Below are positions 57,721 to 64,000 of a stretch of 64,000 nt of DNA, in pieces (position 1 is the first letter of the stretch; the number at the start of each line of letters is the position of its first letter). The position numbers and the translations under genes were made by a program. Source of the stretch: JAFGPL01 sp963781805. GTDB lineage: Bacteria > Bacteroidota > Bacteroidia > Bacteroidales > UBA10428. The notes under the pieces were generated by a model. It saw only the letters and a program-made list of their open reading frames with translations. It did no database searches and was not told where the DNA came from. The stretch is from positions 1,984,001 through 2,048,000 of the forward strand of contig CAWAHF010000004.1 in NCBI GenBank assembly GCA_963781805.1, in the 5' to 3' direction.

Positions 57721-58113
57721 TTACGTTACAACCATAGAGGTAGCCTGATCCATATATGGTTGCCATTTTACAAGCTGGTACCTGTTGTTTTTAAGAAGTT
57801 TGCGAAACCCATAATCGTAGCAAAACCAGTACACATGGCCGCCATTTGTTCGGTAAACAGAGGTTAAAAAATTAAAATTGAATTTTTTTTCTTCCAAAAT
57901 TTGCTTATCAACAATGCACTTGCCCGATGGATTCAATTCGGCAAGGATATCACGGTTCCTGCGCAGCATTACGTGAACGTTGGATTTATGTGCATTAAAT
58001 TCAGCATTCACAGAGTAGCAATACTTCGAGCGGCACGTGCCTGAACAAAATTTTTTATCCGGACGTCCTACAAGCTTTTTTCCACAATATAAACAGGTTT
58101 TTTTGCTTTGCAT
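57721..58113 (-). CDS. Zinc-ribbon protein of unknown function
   Basis: 130 aa. The N-terminus carries a four-Cys zinc ribbon (CLYCGKKLVGRPDKKFCSGTC; Cys7, 10, 23, 27), then a charged helical region and a C-terminal part with GGHVYWFCYDYGFR. This type of small protein is common in Bacteroidota. The finger resembles the DUF2116/MYND-like group that binds nucleic acid or protein; no enzyme motif is present. It is divergent from the recombinase gene with a gap of about 180 bp, so the two may share control. Its link to the integron is unproven. Confidence 0.7.
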   Translation of the reverse strand: MQSKKTCLYCGKKLVGRPDKKFCSGTCRSKYCYSVNAEFNAHKSNVHVMLRRNRDILAELNPSGKCIVDKQILEEKKFNFNFLTSVYRTNGGHVYWFCYDYGFRKLLKNNRYQLVKWQPYMDQATSMVVT

Positions 58114-58295
58114 AAAAGAATTGTATTAATATTTTACTAAAATAAGCGTTTAAAAAATATTAAACGTTTATTCAGCTTTATTTTTTTTGAGAATCCCTGT
58201 TAATGAGGTTTTTTATCTTATTTTGACAATTAATTTTGGCAAGTTACACTTGTTGCCTATCGGTAAAACAGGATGTCTCTCAAAAACCTAAAGAA

Positions 58296-59669
58296 ATGGA
58301 AAAAGATTGTATTCGACTTTATCGTTATAATAAACCGGAAGGTGAAATGATAGCCATATCATTCCCCATGAAAGAGCCTTTTAAAACCCTGGTAAAACAG
58401 CTTAATGGCCGAAGATGGTGTGAAGAGCGCAAACAGATTTATGTAAAAAACACTCCTGAAAACCTGGGAGAAATATTCAATAAGTTCAAAGGACTTGCTT
58501 ACATTGACACGAAAGAATTTTTTAATAGGGCAAAACAGTGCGCAGCCAAACAGGGTATGGTACGTATGGTTAATTGTGCGCGAAGAAAAAAAATATACAT
58601 TGATCTTCCGGAAGACGCAAGGCCTGAGTGGACAGAAGAATTAAAGTGTATTGAAGGCGCCTTTTATCTGAATAAAACAGGACAATGGCTGTTCCCTTCA
58701 ACTGATGAAAATTACCGTAAATTAAAAGAATTTTTTATTGCCCGGGGCCGTACCTTAAGTATTAAAAATATAAACAGACCGGGGAATAGAAGTAACCCGG
58801 CGGCAAACTGCTGGTATTACGGAAAACCAATAAACAAGGATTGTATGCAGGATTACAAAAACATGCTTCTTCTGAAAAGGAAAAGCCCAAATACGGCCAA
58901 ATGTTATATATCTATGTTTACACGTTTCCTGGCATATTTTTACGGAATGGATATCAGCGCATTGACAAAAACGGACATTGTAAATTATATGCTTTGGGAA
59001 ATCAGGCAAAACGGTATCTCGGCCACCACACAAAACCAATTGATAAATGCCATAAAGTATTACTATGAAAAAGCGCTTGACAGGCCTCGCGAAATTTATA
59101 ATCTGCCCCGTGCAAAAATTACAAGAAACGAACCGGTGGTACTCAATAAAAACGAATTACAAAATATTCTGACAGGAATTAAGAACAGTAAGCATAAATG
59201 TATTGTATCACTAATATTTTCGGCTGGTTTACGTCGAAGCGAATTGATTAATCTTAGATTAAGCGATATTGATTTTGAACGAAGAACCGTTTTTATATAC
59301 AAGGGTAAAGGAAGAAAGGACAGGATAAGCATACTGGCAGAAACCACCTTCAGATATATTCATGAGTATATTGAAGAATATAAACCGAAATACTGGCTGT
59401 TTGAAGGGCAGAAAGGGGAACAATACAGTGCAGGGAGTGTATGGAAGATATTTGAAAGAATAAAAAAACAGTGCAGCATCACAAAGAGAGGAAACGTGCA
59501 CCTGCTGAGACATACCTTTGCCACTCAACTTCTTGAATCAGGCACAGACATAAGATACATACAAAAACTATTAGGCCACTGCAGCATAAAGACAACTGAA
59601 ATATACACACATATAGCCAATAACGACCTGGTAAAAATAAAAAGTCCGATTGATGATTTGGTGATATAG
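58296..59669 (+). CDS. Tyrosine recombinase (integron-integrase-like) with unusual N-terminal region
   Basis: 457 aa. Residues about 1-165 carry two similar units (GRRWCEERKQIYVKNTPENLGEIFNKFKG; GAFYLNKTGQWLFPSTDENYRKLKEFF), absent from classical XerC/D or IntI. Residues about 180-270 form the SAM-like core-binding domain, and about 285-457 the catalytic domain, with all active-site residues: Arg313 (AGLRRSEL), Lys338 (GKGRKDR), His402/Arg405 (HLLRHT), His428 (LGHCS) and Tyr437 (EIYTH). The end, KSPIDDL, is like the SPLD ending of IntI. The extra helix insert of IntI (patch III) is not evident between Lys338 and His402. It directly precedes an array of attC-flanked cassettes, in the same direction. 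The ATG at 58296 was chosen over the TTG at 58236. Confidence 0.88.
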   Translation: MEKDCIRLYRYNKPEGEMIAISFPMKEPFKTLVKQLNGRRWCEERKQIYVKNTPENLGEIFNKFKGLAYIDTKEFFNRAKQCAAKQGMVRMVNCARRKKIYIDLPEDARPEWTEELKCIEGAFYLNKTGQWLFPSTDENYRKLKEFFIARGRTLSIKNINRPGNRSNPAANCWYYGKPINKDCMQDYKNMLLLKRKSPNTAKCYISMFTRFLAYFYGMDISALTKTDIVNYMLWEIRQNGISATTQNQLINAIKYYYEKALDRPREIYNLPRAKITRNEPVVLNKNELQNILTGIKNSKHKCIVSLIFSAGLRRSELINLRLSDIDFERRTVFIYKGKGRKDRISILAETTFRYIHEYIEEYKPKYWLFEGQKGEQYSAGSVWKIFERIKKQCSITKRGNVHLLRHTFATQLLESGTDIRYIQKLLGHCSIKTTEIYTHIANNDLVKIKSPIDDLVI

Positions 59670-59792
59670 TAAAATATCCATATATTTCGTACTTATGAAG
59701 CAAACTATCAGAAAATATAACAATACAAGCTATAATACTCATAAACAATATTTTACGCTTAACAAACAACTTACGACATACGCGAAATATAG

Positions 59793-59836
59793 TTACCTTT
59801 CTGGAAAAAGGTAAGTATATTTGGATGTTAGGGCAC
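59793..59836 (+). other. Candidate attI site and cassette promoter
   Basis: A strong hairpin (TTACCTTT-CTGGAA-AAAGGTAA, 59793-59814) is followed by TATATTTG (59816-59823), a fit to the Bacteroidota TAnnTTTG box, and then by the recombination core GTTAGGGCAC (59827-59836) that opens cassette 1. The order matches an attI with a promoter reading into the array. No -33 element is clear, and the hairpin may instead end recombinase transcription. Confidence 0.5.
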
Positions 59837-59849
59837 ATAAAAATGAACC

Positions 59850-60461
59850 ATGGTATTCCAGATAAACGATAGAAAAATAGAGAGTGAATTTGATAGATTA
59901 GCAACTCTGATTTTACTAGAAAAAATATTAGTTGTGAATGATGCACAATTTAACTTTACAGAGATAGAGTTTTACTATTATTCCCCAGAACATCAAGATG
60001 CATTTACACATGTTCATGATGTGTCTGCCGGGAAATGGCGTTTTCACAACCAAGGATTTGATATTACTATAAAAGGAGACTTAGGATTTGGAGGTATTCT
60101 GATTAGGGGAGTTGAATATATAGATACTTCAAAAAGCATATTTATAAATGGCCCACGTAGGGTAATGTTTTCAATTATGGAGCATCTAAACAATGTGGAT
60201 ATTTTAAATAATCGATTTGGAATAGCTGATAAAGAAAAAGATACTTTAACTATTTTCAAGACATTCAGACAAGGATTAAATAAACCTAATCCAAAATTAG
60301 ATTGTGATAAACCAGAATATTTTAAAACAGCGTGTTATAGATTCATTGTAAATCCTCAGTTATTTGATAGGAAACAATTTTCAGATTCTGAAAAAATTGC
60401 GAAAGGATTCAATAATAAAGAGATGTCAAATGAATTTTTAGGTTACGATTTAAAACAATGA
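59850..60461 (+). CDS. Cassette 1 gene A, unknown function
   Basis: 203 aa, soluble, starting 22 nt into the cassette as is typical for cassette genes. Conserved-looking features are FTEIEFYYYSPEHQDAFTHVHDVSAGKWRFHNQGFDITI followed by GDLGFGGILIRGVEYI. The His-rich strand and GGILIRG loop faintly recall alkyl-adenine DNA glycosylases (MPG fold), but the catalytic layout is not clear, so no function is assigned. Its stop overlaps the start of gene B by ATGA, so the two products are made together. Confidence 0.75.
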   Translation: MVFQINDRKIESEFDRLATLILLEKILVVNDAQFNFTEIEFYYYSPEHQDAFTHVHDVSAGKWRFHNQGFDITIKGDLGFGGILIRGVEYIDTSKSIFINGPRRVMFSIMEHLNNVDILNNRFGIADKEKDTLTIFKTFRQGLNKPNPKLDCDKPEYFKTACYRFIVNPQLFDRKQFSDSEKIAKGFNNKEMSNEFLGYDLKQ

Positions 60462-61294
60462 TATCAGATAGAGACACAAATACAATCTATTTTTCCGAAT
60501 TGCTTAAAACGGATTCCCGATTTTCAGTGACTTCGAAACAAATAATTTCGACACTTGATACTTTTGGAGCAAAGTATAAATTCCTGCCTGACACAAAAGA
60601 CATTTGGGCGAGAGATTACATGCCAATTCAAATCAATGATAAAAAATTCATAGAATATCGCTACGACCCTGACTATTTGCAAGGTAACTGGAAAGGCAGT
60701 CGAGATTTAAAAACCTATCCTGATATTGTTTGTAATTCAATAAATCTTTCGACTGAAAAATCAGACCTAATAATAGATGGTGGAAATTTTGTAAAATCAT
60801 CTGATTGCGTTATTCTGACAGAAAAGATTATTAAAGAAAATCGACTTTTTTACTCCAAAACGGACTTGATTAATAAGATTCAGGATACATTTCAAATTGA
60901 TAAAATCGTGCTAATTCCACAAGATAAATTGGATAAATACGGACATTCGGACGGAATGATTCGGTTCATTGATGATGATACTGTTTTGATTAATCATTAC
61001 TATAAAAATGATTCTGTAATACTCCATCGACTAAAACAGGCTGGATTAAAAACAGAATCGATAGATTATAAAGTAAACAAGAAAAATAAACGTAATTGGG
61101 CTTATCTTAATTTCCTTCAAATAAAAGACTTGATACTTCTTCCAAAATTCGGAATTGATGAAGATAAACAAGCATACGAGCAGATTGAAAAATTCTATCC
61201 TGATTATAAAGGAAGGATTGCACAAATAAATATGATTGATATTGTTAAATTTGGGGGAGCATTAAATTGTATTACATGGACGACAAAAGAATGA
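60458..61294 (+). CDS. Cassette 1 gene B: agmatine/peptidyl-arginine deiminase-family protein
   Basis: 278 aa, cytoplasmic. Guanidine-group hydrolase motifs are seen in order: KDIWARDYMP (Asp53), LIIDGGNF (107-111), KYGHSDGMIRF (His163, Asp165) and GGALNCITW with nucleophile Cys271. Agmatine deiminases turn agmatine into N-carbamoylputrescine; related PPAD enzymes act on peptidyl-arginine. The protein is shorter than typical agmatine deiminases (about 340-370 aa), so the substrate may differ. It overlaps gene A by 4 nt and ends 15 nt before the attC of the cassette. Confidence 0.85.
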   Translation: MISDRDTNTIYFSELLKTDSRFSVTSKQIISTLDTFGAKYKFLPDTKDIWARDYMPIQINDKKFIEYRYDPDYLQGNWKGSRDLKTYPDIVCNSINLSTEKSDLIIDGGNFVKSSDCVILTEKIIKENRLFYSKTDLINKIQDTFQIDKIVLIPQDKLDKYGHSDGMIRFIDDDTVLINHYYKNDSVILHRLKQAGLKTESIDYKVNKKNKRNWAYLNFLQIKDLILLPKFGIDEDKQAYEQIEKFYPDYKGRIAQINMIDIVKFGGALNCITWTTKE

Positions 61295-61309
61295 TAGACA
61301 ATAATTTAC

Positions 61310-61449
61310 GTGCCCTAACAGCCGGTCATAAAACATTGCGCGGATTGTGCTAAATTTAAACAACATAACATTTAATCAACGGCAGCAACGGTTTGATACG
61401 AAAGTGCTTCGAAATGCGCAACGTTTCATACCGGCAAACCGTTGTAAAC
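61310..61449 (+). repeat. attC-like recombination site 1
   Basis: R'' GTGCCCTAAC (61310-61319); left arm GCCGGTCATAAAACATTGCG... (61321-61341); a variable, partly folded middle; right arm GCGCAACGTTTCATACCGGC (61416-61435); R' GTTGTAAAC (61441-61449). The arms pair at 18 of 20 positions with one extra C on the left arm, equal to an extrahelical G on the bottom strand, the hallmark that sets strand choice in integron attC sites. Left and right spacers (1 and 5 nt) form the unpaired central spacer. Confidence 0.85.
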
Positions 61450-62936
61450 AATTGCAAGAAACACCCTGCATATGAGAAACAAGATTATAATATTAGGAAT
61501 GATTTTTTCAAATTTGATTTCAAGCTGTTCAAGTGGACAGAAAAAAGTACCAGACGGAAAATTAAACGATGAACAAATACTGTTTGAATATGGGATTTAT
61601 TACACTCCTGATTCTCATATGACCAAATCAGATGTAATAGAATTAGTTCAAAAGAAATATTCCGATTTTGAAATAACTGATTCTGTTCCAAATCCTGAGA
61701 ATGTAAAAGGTTCTCAAATTGTAATTAAAGAAATTCTAAATGTAAAGGAAGATTTTGCCGCTCCCGACATTGATTTTCTTAGACATTGCAGTCGAGGATT
61801 AAGCGATGAGCAAAAGGAGATTTTACAAACATCTAATTTTGTTATACTTCTTGACTTTTTATGCACTGAGGATAGATTGCTTTCATCTATGATTAATGCA
61901 AATAAGCTGATTACTGAACTTATTGTAAACGAGAATGATATAATATGGGATTCGGAAACGAGAGAATGCTTTACAAAAGACTTTTGGAATGAAAACAGGT
62001 TAATTAACGACAATTCCATAAATGTAAGCAAGCATATTACAATACATCTTTATCCCAAAAATGATTATTGTAGAGCAATCACTTTAGGAATGTTAAAATT
62101 TGGATTACCTGATATTTGTATTGAAAATTTATCGTGTCATAGTAATCAAAGTGTTTTAAGCTTGATAAATCTTACAGCACAGACTCTTCTTGATAAAAAA
62201 ACTATTGATAAAAAAGGAAAATTATTAATTGACATTGAAGGACTTTCAAATCAAGAATTAAAGACCGATTTGCTTAATTCACTTGAAGAGAAAGCAGAGA
62301 AAAAAGCGGAAATTAATTTAAAACAGGGAATTTGGGAGGAAGGCGACCCACAAAATAGAATAATAGAAATCGGATTTCCAAAGAATAATCCACAGATTAA
62401 ACAAGACGAATTAATAGCAAAGGTCTTTGGCTCAAAAGACGAAGTAACATATTTAAGTCACGATGATGAATTACTTGCTGCAAGTGAAAAAGCAAAGGAA
62501 AAAATTCCAGAATTATATGATAAATTTTCAAAAGGGTTGCCTGTTGGCACTCATTTGTTGATTAAGTTTCCATTTGAAAATGTTGCAGGTGAAAGAGAGT
62601 GGATGTGGGTTGAAGTTGTGAAGTGGAATGATAAAGAAATAAAAGGACTTCTTCAAAATGACCCACAAATAGTGAAGTCTTTAAAAGCTGGACAAGAAGT
62701 GACTAAAAATATGGATGATATGTTCGATTACATTTTATACTTTCCTGATGGAACACAAGAAGGAAATGAAACAGGAAAGATTATATCAAGACAGTATGAA
62801 TAAGCAACAGTTTACAACAATGTGTATAATTCATAAGGGTTTCAGAGGTTTTCGAGCGGTATCACCCGCATCAAATTTGGGTGGTAACTTGACAGGTTTG
62901 AAGCCCGCAATCCCTTACGAAATCATACACTCAACG
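61442..62936 (+). mobile_element. Integron gene cassette 2 (1495 bp)
   Basis: It starts at G/TTGTAAAC and ends within attC 2. Its 3' R'' box GTTTACAAC (62810-62818) is the exact reverse complement of its opening GTTGTAAAC and does not match the cassette 1 boxes, so each cassette carries its own paired boxes. One gene fills the unit. Confidence 0.82.
61472..62803 (+). CDS. Cassette 2 gene: DUF2314 lipoprotein
   Basis: 443 aa with a lipoprotein signal (IIILGMIFSNLISSCSSG; Cys19 is the lipidated residue). The first about 320 residues are unassigned (GIYYTPDSHMTKSDVIELVQKKY; a ClpP-unlike alpha/beta region). The last about 110 match DUF2314: DDELLAASEKAKEKIPELYDKF, LPVGTHLLIKFPF, EWMWVEVVKWNDKEIKGLLQNDP and KNMDDMFDYILYFPDG. 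DUF2314 has no settled function. It would sit in the inner or outer membrane, facing the periplasm. It begins 30 nt into the cassette and ends 7 nt before the attC. Confidence 0.8.
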   Translation: MRNKIIILGMIFSNLISSCSSGQKKVPDGKLNDEQILFEYGIYYTPDSHMTKSDVIELVQKKYSDFEITDSVPNPENVKGSQIVIKEILNVKEDFAAPDIDFLRHCSRGLSDEQKEILQTSNFVILLDFLCTEDRLLSSMINANKLITELIVNENDIIWDSETRECFTKDFWNENRLINDNSINVSKHITIHLYPKNDYCRAITLGMLKFGLPDICIENLSCHSNQSVLSLINLTAQTLLDKKTIDKKGKLLIDIEGLSNQELKTDLLNSLEEKAEKKAEINLKQGIWEEGDPQNRIIEIGFPKNNPQIKQDELIAKVFGSKDEVTYLSHDDELLAASEKAKEKIPELYDKFSKGLPVGTHLLIKFPFENVAGEREWMWVEVVKWNDKEIKGLLQNDPQIVKSLKAGQEVTKNMDDMFDYILYFPDGTQEGNETGKIISRQYE

Positions 62937-62944
62937 TTGTGCAT
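62810..62944 (+). repeat. attC-like recombination site 2
   Basis: R'' GTTTACAAC (62810-62818); left arm about 62822-62842 (GTGTATAATTCATAAGGG); right arm about 62909-62930 (TCCCTTACGAAATCATACAC); R' GTTGTGCAT (62936-62944). About 18 positions pair, with blocks GTGTAT, ATT and TAAGGG intact and one unpaired base. The central loop differs fully from attC 1, so structure and not sequence is conserved, as in mobile integron cassettes. Confidence 0.8.
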
Positions 62945-62966
62945 AATGCCAAAGAGACACTGCAAC

Positions 62967-63557
62967 ATGAGAATATTCGTTATTATATTGATTTCATTAA
63001 TATTTGGTAATCTAAACGCTCAAAGGATTAAAAATACTAAGAGTAGTTTGATTGGTAAATTGATAAAGAATGATGGGACTTTGTTGATTCAAACTCGCTA
63101 TTCAATTGGAGAAGCTGGATATTCAGAGGAGTTTATTAATATTCAAAAGACCGATAGCGTTTTGATAGTATCTGTATCACACGATAGTTCTTCTTATTTT
63201 AAAAAGTTCAAAAAAATCACGTTGACTGACACCTCTTTTATTATTCCTGCGACCAATTGGCAGCATTTCGTGGATTTGGAAAAGCAAATTTTCAAAAAGG
63301 GAATTCAACCAACATATAATTGCGATGGCGAAAATGGTGCAATTGTTCACAATATGACAAATATAATTTTTATCTATACTCCAGATAAATCTTATAATAG
63401 CGTTAAGAATTTTGATATTTTTTCAAACTCTAACATGCCAAAGGATTTGAAAATTAAAGCAATAAATATAATGGGCGGATTTGTAAGTATGGGATATGAA
63501 ATTAAAAATATCGGGATTGATTCATCACATTGCTTGACAAATTGGTGGGATGATTAA
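62967..63557 (+). CDS. Cassette 3 gene A: exported protein, unknown
   Basis: 196 aa with a signal peptide (MRIFVIILISLIFGNLNAQ). The mature part is a mixed alpha/beta chain (IGKLIKNDGTLLIQTRYSIGEAGYSEEF, YNCDGENGAIVHNMTNIIFIYTPDKSYN) with three Cys. I do not recognise the family. The start at 62967 is 30 nt after the cassette boundary; an in-frame codon far upstream (62715) would run through the attC site and the end of the previous gene and is not real. The next gene follows after 10 nt. Confidence 0.7.
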   Translation: MRIFVIILISLIFGNLNAQRIKNTKSSLIGKLIKNDGTLLIQTRYSIGEAGYSEEFINIQKTDSVLIVSVSHDSSSYFKKFKKITLTDTSFIIPATNWQHFVDLEKQIFKKGIQPTYNCDGENGAIVHNMTNIIFIYTPDKSYNSVKNFDIFSNSNMPKDLKIKAINIMGGFVSMGYEIKNIGIDSSHCLTNWWDD

Positions 63558-63567
63558 AAAATAGCTT

Positions 63568-64000
63568 ATGGTAAAACGTATTATTCTATTAATTGCAATA
63601 TTACAAACTATCTCCACATTTGGACAGATAGAAATTACTGGAAACTTTTACTGCCTTGATTCAGAAACAACTAAAGAAGATTGGTCGATAAAAGGTGATA
63701 AGTTGTTTTATACGGAGATTTCAAAGGATTGGAGTACTATTTGGTTTGCCGTTTTTCCGATTGAATTCATTCAGGAAAATGATTCATTGACAAATAATAT
63801 GAGATTTCAATTTACCAATTTGGATTCATCAATTTTCTCGAATTCAAAACTTATAAAAAGGACAGATTATTATGAATCTGAACTTCACTTTACAAACCAA
63901 TTTGACGGAAAAGGGAAAACAGTCCTGTCCAAAAAAATATTAATTAAAATTGTGGATAAAGAGACAATTATAGTGAGTGATAAATATTTCAAGCTTGATT
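63568..64000 (+). CDS. Cassette 3 gene B: exported protein, 5' part only
   Basis: 144 codons before the window ends. A signal peptide (MVKRIILLIAILQTISTFGQ) is followed by a beta-rich chain (IEITGNFYCLDSETTKEDWSIKGDKLFYTEI, NNMRFQFTNLDSSIFSN). The family is not recognised. It lies 10 nt after gene A and is probably translated with it; the pair could be a cell-surface or periplasmic module. Confidence 0.65.
   Translation, partial: MVKRIILLIAILQTISTFGQIEITGNFYCLDSETTKEDWSIKGDKLFYTEISKDWSTIWFAVFPIEFIQENDSLTNNMRFQFTNLDSSIFSNSKLIKRTDYYESELHFTNQFDGKGKTVLSKKILIKIVDKETIIVSDKYFKLD

Larger units (their letters stand above)
59828..61441 (+). mobile_element. Integron gene cassette 1 (1614 bp)
   Basis: It starts at G/TTAGGGCAC and ends inside its attC at the next G/TT. 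The R'' box at its 3' end, GTGCCCTAAC, is the exact reverse complement of its own first ten bases, as expected for a unit that once circularised. It carries two overlapping genes. Confidence 0.82.
62937..64000 (+). mobile_element. Integron gene cassette 3, incomplete at window end
   Basis: It starts at G/TTGTGCATAATGCC. It carries at least one complete and one incomplete gene; its attC is not reached. If the pattern holds, its R'' box beyond the window should read ATGCACAAC. Confidence 0.7.

Noticed and set aside
58236..58295. TTG start of the recombinase
   Set aside because: The extra 20 residues (ASYTCCLSVKQ...) are unlike the rest, and an ATG lies in frame at 58296.
61310..61449. attC 1 as a simple transcription terminator
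   Set aside because: The arms are 75 nt apart, there is no T-tract, and the outer boxes match the cassette's own start; a terminator would not explain this.
62715..62966. N-terminal extension of the cassette 3 gene A
   Set aside because: It would run through the previous gene's end and the attC site; the signal peptide at 62967 marks the real start.
1..64000. CRISPR arrays, rRNA and tRNA genes
   Set aside because: No regularly spaced direct repeats and no recognisable rRNA or tRNA cores were found on either strand by reading; a covariance search was not possible here.

Overview
The window is from a member of the Bacteroidota, probably an environmental plant-polysaccharide degrader. The grounds are a SusC/SusD pair, hybrid two-component sensors with Reg_prop propellers, a FecI/FecR sigma/anti-sigma pair, a type IX secretion (T9SS) sorting domain and TAnnTTTG-type promoter boxes. 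A placement near Marinilabiliales/Prolixibacteraceae is inference only.

Layout. 1-0.8 kb: the end of a heptose-phosphate kinase overlapping gmhA (nucleotide-heptose synthesis), closed by a bidirectional terminator. 1.0-4.1 kb: a ytfJ/DUF2953 pair and a CPA2 antiporter with an RCK domain. 4.4-16.7 kb: three tandem paralogous membrane sensors (propeller, Y_Y_Y, histidine kinase, receiver) that all lack a DNA-binding domain. 17-20 kb: an M20 peptidase and a FIST-like protein overlapping a 78-aa protein. 20.5-27.2 kb: a GH2 glycosidase, a transaldolase and a second GH2 gene broken by an early frameshift and a late TAG stop.

27.5-56.8 kb is a large glucuronoxylan utilisation locus. The minus arm holds susD, susC with an STN domain, fecR, fecI and a GH67 alpha-glucuronidase. 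The plus arm is a tight operon of GH115, a SASA-type acetylesterase, a GPH-family transporter, a GH10 xylanase and a cytoplasmic GH43, followed by a T9SS-exported GH10. A full HTCS regulator with an AraC output, a DUF2264 protein and a LacI regulator with two near-identical operators complete it. A likely flow is: surface GH10 cuts xylan, SusCD imports oligosaccharides, periplasmic GH115, GH67, esterase and GH10 debranch and shorten them, the transporter carries them inward, and GH43 releases the final sugars.

57-64 kb is the most notable part: a chromosomal integron-like system. A tyrosine recombinase with an unusual N-terminal region is followed, in the same orientation, by at least three gene cassettes. 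Each complete cassette starts with a GTT-type R' box whose exact reverse complement occurs at its own 3' end as the R'' box of an attC-like imperfect palindrome (attC-like sites at 61310-61449 and 62810-62944). Cargo includes an agmatine/peptidyl-arginine deiminase-family enzyme, a DUF2314 lipoprotein and unknown proteins. The array runs off the end of the window.

Intergenic DNA also holds a small family of MITE-like inverted-repeat elements (18.5, 37.9 and 48.6 kb), a separate 199-bp inverted-repeat element (8.4 kb) and a REP-like hairpin cluster (55.4 kb).
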